8,593 bases of DNA from an uncultured bacterium (GTDB taxonomy: Bacteria > Patescibacteria > ABY1 > SG8-24 > 2-12-FULL-60-25), in assembly GCA_937863195.1 (NCBI GenBank), contig CALMET010000097.1:1-8593 (forward strand). Reading direction: 5' to 3'. Position 1 is the first letter of the stretch, and every line of letters begins with the position of its first letter. The position numbers and the translations under genes were made by a program. The notes beneath the pieces were generated by a model that was given only the letters and a program-made list of their open reading frames with translations, was not told the origin of the DNA and ran no database searches. Below are positions 1 to 5,464 of the stretch, piece by piece.

Positions 1-369
1 ATTCTTAACCTCATTGATAGTGCTGAAAAACAGACCGAGCATTTTCAAGATTTTACGTTTTGCATTTGTTTGAACTATGGCGGCAGACAAGAGATTACGG
101 ATGCCGTCAAAGCCATTGTTACATCTGGCGCAGCAGTAGAAGAGATTACCGAAGATACGGTTGCATCACATCTCTACTGGTCCAATATGCCAAACCCCGA
201 TCTCATTATTCGTACATCGGGCGAAGAGCGTCTTAGCGGATTTTTATTGTGGCAGGCAGCGTATAGTGAACTTATGTGGATAAAAAAGTTTTGGCCTGAT
301 TTAGAAGAGCGTGATATCGATGCCGCCTTTGCAGATTTTGCAGAAAGATCGCGTCGTTTTGGTAAATGA
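1..369 (+). CDS. uppS: Undecaprenyl diphosphate synthase (cis-prenyltransferase), 5'-truncated
   Basis: Cytoplasmic enzyme that adds cis-isoprene units from IPP to farnesyl diphosphate, giving the C55 lipid carrier for peptidoglycan. The frame is open from base 1, so only the C-terminal 122 residues are visible, about half of a usual 240-250 residue UppS; the start lies upstream of the window. Seen directly, in window codons: NYGGR at 25-29, the signature DLIIRTSGEERLSGFLLWQ at 67-85 (allylic and IPP diphosphate-binding Arg/Ser and the Trp/Gln region), YSE at 88-90 and the typical RRFG ending. A Gly stands where many bacterial enzymes have Asn in RxSNF. It stops with TGA. It supplies the carrier used by the mraY/murG products further right, but is separated from them by the NUDIX gene and rpmA. 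Family assignment is secure. Confidence 0.96.
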   Translation: MLNLIDSAEKQTEHFQDFTFCICLNYGGRQEITDAVKAIVTSGAAVEEITEDTVASHLYWSNMPNPDLIIRTSGEERLSGFLLWQAAYSELMWIKKFWPDLEERDIDAAFADFAERSRRFGK

Positions 370-376
370 TGCCATA

Positions 377-405
377 TTGACCACGTGCAAAATGTTGGTT
401 AGAAT
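377..405 (+). promoter_or_regulatory. Sigma70-type promoter for the NUDIX gene
   Basis: TTGACC (377-382) and TAGAAT (400-405) are separated by exactly 17 bp, each matching 5 of 6 bases of the -35 and -10 consensus. Transcription would begin near 412, leaving a leader of about 45 nt before the GTG at 456. The -10 overlaps the left arm of the hairpin at 403-430. The call rests on sequence match only. Confidence 0.55.
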
Positions 406-430
406 CCCCGTCCCTCGCATGGCGGGGATT
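403..430 (+). terminator. Hairpin after uppS, probable terminator
   Basis: Perfect 8-bp inverted repeat AATCCCCG (403-410) and CGGGGATT (423-430) with a 12-nt loop, followed by a T-rich but interrupted tract (TGTTCTCTTC). It lies 33 nt after the uppS stop, where a terminator is expected. The interrupted T run makes strong termination uncertain. It would form in transcripts reading out of uppS, but not in transcripts starting near 412. Confidence 0.5.
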
Positions 431-440
431 TGTTCTCTTC

Positions 441-447
441 AGAAAGG
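441..447 (+). promoter_or_regulatory. Ribosome binding site deciding the GTG start at 456
   Basis: AGAAAGG ends 8 nt before the GTG at 456, good spacing. The alternative in-frame GTG at 447 overlaps this motif and would have no binding site, so 456 is preferred. It is the only clear Shine-Dalgarno-like sequence before any gene in the window. Confidence 0.55.
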
Positions 448-455
448 TGTGCGAC

Positions 456-1007
456 GTGTCACCGGATTTTACCCTAGATCACCAAGGCGCTGGGATCGTT
501 ATCACGACAAGCGATTCAGGTGCATTCATGTTTCAGGTCAATGATGATCGCCACCCAGACCCGCGCTGCCGAGGGCGGCTGCAGCTCTGGGGCGGTCGCA
601 TGGAGCCTGCGGACGATGGCCCCTTCGCCACACTCGAACGAGAGCTACTCGAAGAATGGCGTAATCAAGAGATTGCGCGCGAAGTGCTGCGATTTGTAAA
701 AGGGCAAGAACCAACAAGCTTTACCCTGCAATCAAATGGCGGCACAGGGGAGCCGTACATGTATGGCCTTCATGTCTACTTTGCCGTCGTGCCAGGCACG
801 ATGTTCATGGACTGGTTCGCTGAGCTGGAGCGCATGGGTTTTAATGAAGGCACCCTCTGTATACTGACTCGAGATGTTGTCGAGCACTATATCCAAGACC
901 CGAGCAAGCAGCGCTTGTTCTTGGGCCACCAGCTCGAGGTTCTTCAGTACTATTTTGAGCATAATAAGGTGCTGCGATTCATGCCGGCGCTCTCAAGCCC
1001 CGTTTGA
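456..1007 (+). CDS. NUDIX-fold hydrolase-like protein
   Basis: Protein of 183 residues from the GTG at 456 (186 if the GTG at 447 is used). Residues 11-30 look like the first NUDIX strands, and residues 45-68 carry a NUDIX box: W45-G46-G47, E50, then REL-x-EEW at 62-68, with the metal-binding pair E66/E67. Compared with the canonical GX5EX7REUXEE spacing there is one extra residue between the Gly and the Arg-Glu pair, the first motif Glu is Asp (D53), and the Gly after EE is missing. NUDIX enzymes cleave nucleoside-diphosphate-linked compounds; the substrate here cannot be told, and it may lack standard activity. No signal peptide or membrane segment is seen. The gene is GC-rich (43 of 60 bases at 541-600) compared with its neighbours, has its own promoter and binding site, and ends at a terminator shared with rpmA. 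These traits suggest a stand-alone, possibly acquired gene. Confidence 0.7.
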   Translation: MSPDFTLDHQGAGIVITTSDSGAFMFQVNDDRHPDPRCRGRLQLWGGRMEPADDGPFATLERELLEEWRNQEIAREVLRFVKGQEPTSFTLQSNGGTGEPYMYGLHVYFAVVPGTMFMDWFAELERMGFNEGTLCILTRDVVEHYIQDPSKQRLFLGHQLEVLQYYFEHNKVLRFMPALSSPV

Positions 1008-1030
1008 CGCACGCCACAACTGAACAAAAG

Positions 1031-1066
1031 AAAAGACCCCGTACCGATCTGGTACAGGGTCTTTTT
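1031..1066. terminator. Bidirectional rho-independent terminator between the NUDIX gene and rpmA
   Basis: AAAAGACCC-C-GTACC (1031-1045), loop GATCT, GGTAC-A-GGGTCTTTT (1051-1065): a 14-bp stem region with one C/A mismatch. It ends in a T run on the plus strand (1062-1066) and, because the outer stem is A/T, in a U run on the minus strand too. It sits between convergent genes and serves both. Confidence 0.9.
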
Positions 1067-1079
1067 CATGTTAAAGCGA

Positions 1080-1433
1080 TTACGCTTTTTTTGCTGACGT
1101 GCGGCGTGCTTTTTTAGGAGCGGCCTTTCTGACCGTAGGTGCTTTTGGAGCAACTTCAGATGGAGTGACGTTGGCGTACTTTGCCAATTTGAACTTGCCT
1201 GTAAAGCGGCGTACGCGTTTGTCGGAGAATGAAACGATACCAGGTGCTACCGCGAAGAGCGTGTCGTCACTGCCTTTCATGACATTGAGACCCGCGCGGA
1301 TAGCTGTGCCGCGTTGGCGGACGATGATGTTGCCTGATTTTACGTATTCACCTGCATAGCGCTTAACGCCGAGACGCTGACCTTGAGAATCTCGCAGGTT
1401 TTGGGTAGAACCACCGGCCTTTTTGGATGCCAT
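1080..1433 (-). CDS. rpmA: 50S ribosomal protein L27 with basic C-terminal tail
   Basis: Large-subunit protein whose N-terminus reaches the peptidyl transferase centre. The start [10 protein letters not shown] is the mature bacterial form, with no Firmicutes-type cleaved leader. The hallmark [10 protein letters not shown] (residues 34-43) and the GSDDTLFA block (54-61) are present, and the L27 core ends near residue 88. The remaining ~29 residues are rich in Ala, Lys, Pro and Arg and end [11 protein letters not shown], making 117 residues against the usual 85-95. The gene stands alone: rplU (L21), its usual partner, is not next to it, and upstream lies a divergent Fe-S gene. No Shine-Dalgarno sequence precedes the ATG. 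A promoter is proposed at 1467-1495, and transcription ends at the terminator shared with the NUDIX gene. Identity is secure. Confidence 0.97.
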   Translation of the reverse strand: MASKKAGGSTQNLRDSQGQRLGVKRYAGEYVKSGNIIVRQRGTAIRAGLNVMKGSDDTLFAVAPGIVSFSDKRVRRFTGKFKLAKYANVTPSEVAPKAPTVRKAAPKKARRTSAKKA

Positions 1434-1466
1434 AAAGGGTGCTAATAATTAATGATGATGGGCAGA

Positions 1467-1495
1467 AGGTTACCCAAATCCCAATAACTTGTCAA
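1467..1495 (-). promoter_or_regulatory. Probable rpmA promoter
   Basis: Read on the minus strand: a perfect -35 TTGACA (complement of 1490-1495), a 17-bp spacer and a weak -10 TAACCT (complement of 1467-1472, 3 of 6 matches). The leader would be about 25-30 nt before the rpmA ATG. The -35 is convincing and the -10 is not. Confidence 0.45.
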
Positions 1496-1512
1496 GAAAG
1501 CCAAATTGGGTA
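1471..1512. repeat. Inverted repeat in the divergent rpmA / NifU spacer, possible operator
   Basis: TACCCAA (1471-1477) pairs with TTGGGTA (1506-1512) across 28 bp. Inside it, CCCAAT (1480-1485) pairs with ATTGGG (1505-1510). The arms flank the -35 region of the proposed rpmA promoter. This fits a two-half-site operator but could be chance in a short A/T-rich spacer. Confidence 0.25.
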
Positions 1513-1516
1513 AAAA
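1489..1516 (+). promoter_or_regulatory. Possible promoter for the Fe-S / cell-wall / carotenoid operon
   Basis: TTGTCA (1489-1494), 16 bp, then TAAAAA (1511-1516). Its -35 lies within the near-palindrome CTTGTCAAG, so it would share -35 bases with the opposing rpmA promoter. The -10 is poor, and a start near 1523 would leave the ATG at 1528 almost leaderless. It is offered only because no better candidate is seen in the short spacer. Confidence 0.2.
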
Positions 1517-1812
1517 TGGCTAAAACTATGACAAAAAGCCAAGAACAGTTCACAGAAGAGGTCGAAGGTGTCCTTGAAGTCGTTCGCCAAGGATTGGCTT
1601 TTCACAATGGGAGCGTTGAGCTTGTGAGCGCCGATCCTGTCACAGGTCGCGTAGAAGTGCGTTTTCAGGGTAACTGCGTCGGCTGCTCGATGGCAGACTT
1701 TACCTTCAAAGCAGGGGTCGAAGAGGTTCTCTACGAGATGTTGCCAGAAGTGCGCGAAGTGGTGCTCGCACCTCCACAAGAATCTATTGAAAAGCCGTCG
1801 AGTGACGCGTAG
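1516..1812 (+). CDS. NifU C-terminal-domain Fe-S scaffold protein
   Basis: Small cytoplasmic protein of the NifU C-terminal (Nfu) family, which holds a [4Fe-4S] cluster between subunits through a CxxC motif and passes it to client enzymes. From the ATG at 1516 it has 98 residues; ATG 1528 (94 residues) is a real alternative, while the TTG at 1489 is unlikely because it lies in the promoter region. Seen: an N-terminal helix with VLEVVRQGL (19-27), the strand VELVSAD (34-40) and GNCVGCSMADFTFKAGVEE (52-70), with ligand cysteines C54 and C57. The usual DGGD/DGGN before VEL reads HNGS, a mild deviation. The tail after residue 85 is short and polar. It is the first gene of the apparent operon, 9 nt before the next gene. 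None of the visible downstream enzymes is a known Fe-S protein, so the link may be co-expression only. Confidence 0.88.
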   Translation: MAKTMTKSQEQFTEEVEGVLEVVRQGLAFHNGSVELVSADPVTGRVEVRFQGNCVGCSMADFTFKAGVEEVLYEMLPEVREVVLAPPQESIEKPSSDA

Positions 1813-1821
1813 AATAGCGGT

Positions 1822-2199
1822 ATGAATTGGAGCGCCTGGTTGCTATCTGCAAAGCTCGCTTGGGGTAAGCCCTTTATCCGTTGGGCGACCATCACTTCAG
1901 TGGTATTATGCGTTGGTACGAGCGCCTTATTTATCGCGGCTGTTTTGCCAGAGGCGGTGCGCAATAGTGCTTTTGCGTTTCACTACAATGTCTACTTTGG
2001 GATTGATGAAGTGCGTGATTGGCCATGGATCTTTTACTTGCCGGGTCTCTGGCTTTTGTTGACGGTAATCGATTGTCTTGTCGCTTTTGGTCTCTATCGC
2101 ACTGATGCCGTATTGGCTAATGCAAGTGCCGCATTAGCATTGACATGGGCTGTGCCTTGGATGAGTTACTTTTTTTATCTGTCTATTCTCAATATCTAG
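1822..2199 (+). CDS. Small three-helix membrane protein of unknown function
   Basis: I do not recognise a named family. The 125-residue protein has a short amphipathic N-terminus with basic residues (K11, K16, R20) and three hydrophobic segments at about 22-42, 69-92 and 101-123. The first loop (43-68) holds HYNVYFGID (54-62) and a Trp pair in DWPW, the most distinctive part, likely on the outer face if the basic N-terminus stays inside. There is no cleavable signal peptide and no cysteine motif (two scattered Cys within membrane segments). It lies 9 nt after the NifU-domain gene and 7 nt before mraY, with no Shine-Dalgarno sequence, so it is probably co-translated. Position suggests a cell-envelope role, perhaps assisting MraY or FtsW; that is inference only. 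Confidence 0.72.
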   Translation: MNWSAWLLSAKLAWGKPFIRWATITSVVLCVGTSALFIAAVLPEAVRNSAFAFHYNVYFGIDEVRDWPWIFYLPGLWLLLTVIDCLVAFGLYRTDAVLANASAALALTWAVPWMSYFFYLSILNI

Positions 2200-2206
2200 C
2201 CATCGT

Positions 2207-3262
2207 ATGACCATCGATCCATTCTTGCTTGCACGCACGCTCGCCGTCACCGGCGGAGCCTTTGCTATCTCCGTGCTTAGCATGCCGTTATTGATTCGCG
2301 TATTGCGCAAATACAAGATGGGCAAATCGATACGCACGGCAGATAGCGCGCCAATCATGTCTTCGATGCATCAGGCAAAATCAGGTACGCCAACAATGGG
2401 CGGTATCGTGATCTGGGCGACGGTTTTGGTTTTGGTGCTTGGACTCGCTGGCGCCTGTGCATTGTTCGGTGAAGGATCCTTGGCGTGTCGAGCGAACTTT
2501 TTATCACGTGGTCAGACCTGGTTGCCGCTCGGACTCATGTTTGGCGCCGCTCTTATCGGTTTGGTTGATGATTATCTCAATATTTTGCGCATCGGCTCAA
2601 AAGGCGGCGGCTTGCGTGAACGTGAGCGTATTCTCTCTTATGGCTTGATCGCTGTGATTGGTGCATTGTGGTTTTTCCTAAAACTAGGCTGGGATTACTT
2701 TCATATCCCTTTTGTTGGGACATTTGAAATCGGGTGGTGGTATGTACCATTCTTTATCCTCGTTATCATTTCAACGTCGCACTCGGTAAACGTGACCGAT
2801 GGGTTGGATGGCTTAGCTGGCGGTATCTTGCTTTCATCATTTGCTGCTTTTTCGATTATTGCGTGGTCACAGGGTAGATATGATCTCGCTACGCTTTGTG
2901 GGGCGATTTGTGGCGCATTGCTTGGCTTTCTCTGGTACAATATTAATCCAGCTGATGTGTTTATGGGGGATACCGGAGCGATGTCACTGGGCACGACACT
3001 GGGCGTCATAGCCCTGCTGACCAATCAGCCGTTGCTACTACTCGTCATTGGTTTGCCGTATGTCGTTGAGAGCTTGTCGGTTATTATTCAGCTCGCGAGC
3101 AAAAAACTCCGTAATGGTAAAAAAGTCTTTAAAGTAGCACCTATCCACCATCATTTTGAAGCTTCTGGTTGGAGCGAGCCCCGTGTCGTAATGCGTTTTT
3201 GGATGATTTCGTTCGTGATGGCCGGTCTCGGTATCTTGATTGGCTTGCTGGATAAAACCTAA
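2207..3262 (+). CDS. mraY: Phospho-N-acetylmuramoyl-pentapeptide transferase
   Basis: Integral membrane enzyme that moves phospho-MurNAc-pentapeptide from UDP to undecaprenyl phosphate, making lipid I on the cytoplasmic face. Length is 351 residues, normal for the family (about 320-360), with around ten hydrophobic segments. Motifs in order: GTPTMGG (60-66), the catalytic aspartate pair D121-D122 in DDYLNI, NVTDGLDGLAGG (195-206), NINPADVFMGDTG (245-257) with the Mg-binding Asp at 255, and the histidine cluster HHHFE (314-318). All expected catalytic residues are present. One change is Asn125, where the DDYxK motif of well-studied MraY has Lys. The ATG at 2207 follows the membrane-protein gene by 7 nt without a Shine-Dalgarno sequence. 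ftsW follows 4 nt after its stop, the order known from dcw clusters, but murD, normally between them, is missing here. Confidence 0.96.
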   Translation: MTIDPFLLARTLAVTGGAFAISVLSMPLLIRVLRKYKMGKSIRTADSAPIMSSMHQAKSGTPTMGGIVIWATVLVLVLGLAGACALFGEGSLACRANFLSRGQTWLPLGLMFGAALIGLVDDYLNILRIGSKGGGLRERERILSYGLIAVIGALWFFLKLGWDYFHIPFVGTFEIGWWYVPFFILVIISTSHSVNVTDGLDGLAGGILLSSFAAFSIIAWSQGRYDLATLCGAICGALLGFLWYNINPADVFMGDTGAMSLGTTLGVIALLTNQPLLLLVIGLPYVVESLSVIIQLASKKLRNGKKVFKVAPIHHHFEASGWSEPRVVMRFWMISFVMAGLGILIGLLDKT

Positions 3263-3266
3263 TTTC

Positions 3267-4409
3267 ATGCGCACGTCGCCACTTGACCGCTTAAGATCCC
3301 TTGATCCGATCCTCGTCGGCGCGACGGCGTTTTTAGTGATTGTTGGTTTGGCGATCTTGATGTCAGCAACAGGGCCGATCGCCTTTCAGCGATGGCAAGA
3401 TAGTTTGTACATGGTAAAACGCCAACTCCTCTTGGGATTATTTCCTGGGATGGTGGCGTTTTTGCTTTTTTCGATGATCGATTATCAGCTCTGGAAACGT
3501 CTCGCTGGGTTTGGGTTCGTTGGGAGTTTGGTTATGCTTTTGGCGGTGTATACGCCACTTGGCGTGCGGGTCGGTGGTTCATTGAGCTGGTTGAATATTG
3601 CCGGTGTGCAGTTTCAGCCGTCCGAGTTTGTGAAGTTCGGGTTACTGCTCTATTTCGCTGCCTGGCTTTCTTCGCGCACATCCAAACAAGTGAAAGATCT
3701 TCATGAAGGGTTGATACCTTTTATGGGGTCGCTCGGTGCTATTGTTCTGTTATTGATCGTGCAGCCTGATACCGGCTCTATGGTCGTGATCGCCGGTATG
3801 TGCGGGATGATGTATCTACTCTCGGGTGCGCCGTTATGGTGGTTTGGTGCTTTAGCGAGCTCAGGCATTGGCCTCGTTTATTTATTGATCAAAACGTCTG
3901 AATATCGCGCTGCGCGTTTTATGACGTTTTTGCATCCAGAACTTGATCCTCAAGGTATTGGGTATCATATCAATCAGGCCATGCTCGCTATCGGTTCTGG
4001 CGGTTGGTTTGGCGTGGGGTATGGCAAGTCACGTCAAAAGTATCTCTATCTTCCTGCTGTTGAGTCTGACTCTATTTTTGCTGTTATGGCTGAAGAGTTG
4101 GGTTTGATTTTTTGCAGTTTAATCTTGGCCGCGATCGGTGTTGTTGTTTGGCGTTGTTTTCAAATCTCAAAACAGTCAACTGATAGTTTCGCGAAGTATC
4201 TGGCCGCGGGCGTTGGGATCTGGATCGCTCTTCAAACCATCATTAATATCTTCTCGATGCTTGGCCTCATGCCAATGACGGGTGTGACATTACCGTTTAT
4301 CTCCTATGGCGGTACGTCATTGACGGTTTTGCTTGCGGCAATTGGTCTGGTAGCATCCCTGCCAAGAACGTCATCGCGTGGTAGCGATGTGTTAAGAAAA
4401 CGTCTATGA
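3267..4409 (+). CDS. ftsW: SEDS-family peptidoglycan glycosyltransferase FtsW
   Basis: Polytopic membrane protein (380 residues, about ten helices) that polymerises lipid II into glycan strands together with a class B penicillin-binding protein, typically at the division site. Seen: QPSEFVK (117-123), VQPDTGS (165-171), the GYGKSRQKYLYLP loop (251-263), SDSIFAVMAEELG (267-279) with the likely catalytic Asp at 268, and FISYGGTS (344-351). In well-studied FtsW/RodA the region before the Asp reads HTD; here it is ESD. The ATG at 3267 gives a normal SEDS N-terminus; an upstream TTG at 3240 would reach back into mraY and is not favoured. It overlaps murG by 4 nt (ATGA). RodA is a possible alternative because the families are close, but placement between mraY and murG favours FtsW. 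Confidence 0.93.
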   Translation: MRTSPLDRLRSLDPILVGATAFLVIVGLAILMSATGPIAFQRWQDSLYMVKRQLLLGLFPGMVAFLLFSMIDYQLWKRLAGFGFVGSLVMLLAVYTPLGVRVGGSLSWLNIAGVQFQPSEFVKFGLLLYFAAWLSSRTSKQVKDLHEGLIPFMGSLGAIVLLLIVQPDTGSMVVIAGMCGMMYLLSGAPLWWFGALASSGIGLVYLLIKTSEYRAARFMTFLHPELDPQGIGYHINQAMLAIGSGGWFGVGYGKSRQKYLYLPAVESDSIFAVMAEELGLIFCSLILAAIGVVVWRCFQISKQSTDSFAKYLAAGVGIWIALQTIINIFSMLGLMPMTGVTLPFISYGGTSLTVLLAAIGLVASLPRTSSRGSDVLRKRL

Positions 4410-5464
4410 AATACGCCTTTGTTGGTGGGGGGACCATGGGTCCGGTAACACCGTTGATTGCGGTGTATCAAACGTTGCGTGCACGCCATGCTGATGCGGC
4501 GTTTTGTTGGTTGGGGACGGAGGCTGGTCCTGAAAAGCCGGTCATTCAAGCACTAGACGTACCATTTTTTGCGATCCCGGTCGCAAAGCTCCCGAGATAT
4601 CCGTCTATACGTTGGTTCACCTGGCCAAAAGATATCTATCGCGCCTATATTGAGGCAAGACGTATTCTGATTCTAGAACGCCCAGATATGGTGATTGGTG
4701 CAGGTGGTTTTACCGCGTTTCCTGTTGCTGTTGCAGCAAAGCGATTAAAGATCCCGGTTGTTTTGCATCAGCTTGATGTGTTACCTGGCTTGACGAATAG
4801 ACTCGTAGCGCCTTTCGCGAGCTTGATTACATCGTCGTTTGCCTACGACTCATCACCGTTTATTGGCTCGAATACCGTTCAGGTCATTGCGACGCCCGTG
4901 CGTTTTGCGAGTGATCGTCCAACACGTGAAGCAGCGGCTCAGGTTTTTGGTCTTGATCCTGTAAAGCCCATCGTTCTTATCGTTGGCGGCGGTACCGGGG
5001 CGCAAGCGCTCAATGAAGCTTTTCTCGCAAAGCAAGATACGTGGTTTAAAGAGATGCAAGTCATTCACGTTTCGGGCAAAGGTAAAAAAGCGGCAGAGTC
5101 ATCGTATGAATTTTTGGACGCTGAGCGCATGTTAGCCGCCTATGCTGCCGCCGACGTCATCGTGACACGTGCTGGGCTCGGAGCATTGTCTGAGATCGTG
5201 GCGATGCAAAAACCTTGCGTTATTGTACCGATCCCATCTACTCAGCAAGAAGCAAATGCAAAAGCCTTTGCAGATGCTGATGCGGCGATTGTTCTTGATC
5301 AACGAGATCCGGGCTTTGCCTCGATGTTGCATGCTTGTGTTCTTGCACTTGTGCAAAGACCTGCTGAAGCAAAAAAGCTTGTCGCTCAATATCAATCTGT
5401 GATGACGACCGATGGCGGCAATGCATTCGCTGATAAGCTTGAACAACTCGGCCACTCACTATGA
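4406..5464 (+). CDS. murG: Divergent MurG-type lipid II-forming N-acetylglucosaminyltransferase
   Basis: GT-B glycosyltransferase at the inner membrane face that adds GlcNAc from UDP-GlcNAc to lipid I, forming lipid II. It has 352 residues, usual for MurG. The N-terminal Rossmann loop reads GGGTMGPVTP (8-17) instead of GGTGGHxxP, so the conserved His is Pro. The HEQN motif near the acceptor site reads HQLD (122-125 by inspection). The donor half is more typical: a glycine-rich GGGTGAQALN loop, RAGLGALSEI with the conserved Glu, and PSTQQEANA matching the QQxxN UDP-GlcNAc-binding motif. Start and stop overlap ftsW (ATGA) and the prenyl synthase gene (ATGA), so translation is probably coupled on both sides. 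Context between ftsW and a lipid gene supports MurG; another GT28-like glycosyltransferase is the main alternative. Confidence 0.87.
   Translation: MKYAFVGGGTMGPVTPLIAVYQTLRARHADAAFCWLGTEAGPEKPVIQALDVPFFAIPVAKLPRYPSIRWFTWPKDIYRAYIEARRILILERPDMVIGAGGFTAFPVAVAAKRLKIPVVLHQLDVLPGLTNRLVAPFASLITSSFAYDSSPFIGSNTVQVIATPVRFASDRPTREAAAQVFGLDPVKPIVLIVGGGTGAQALNEAFLAKQDTWFKEMQVIHVSGKGKKAAESSYEFLDAERMLAAYAAADVIVTRAGLGALSEIVAMQKPCVIVPIPSTQQEANAKAFADADAAIVLDQRDPGFASMLHACVLALVQRPAEAKKLVAQYQSVMTTDGGNAFADKLEQLGHSL

Noticed and set aside
70..369. uppS start at the TTG at 70
   Set aside because: The frame is open back to base 1 and residues before 70 are part of the UppS fold leading into NYGGR; this is a truncated gene, not a short one.
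311..544. Plus-strand frame bridging uppS and the NUDIX gene
   Set aside because: It overlaps the uppS end and the NUDIX start in another frame, covers the hairpin and promoter, and has no domain-like sequence.
1489..1515. TTG start for the NifU-domain gene
   Set aside because: It lies on the proposed -35 bases and adds residues outside the domain; ATG 1516 or 1528 is preferable.
2701..3024. Long antisense frame opposite mraY (also 5392-5763 and 5132-5455 on the minus strand opposite murG/crtE)
   Set aside because: They lie opposite confident genes, show no recognisable domain and have no start signals; they are shadows of codon use.
3240..3266. TTG upstream start for ftsW inside mraY
   Set aside because: It adds nine residues unlike SEDS N-termini; the ATG at 3267 lies 4 nt after the mraY stop and fits the family.
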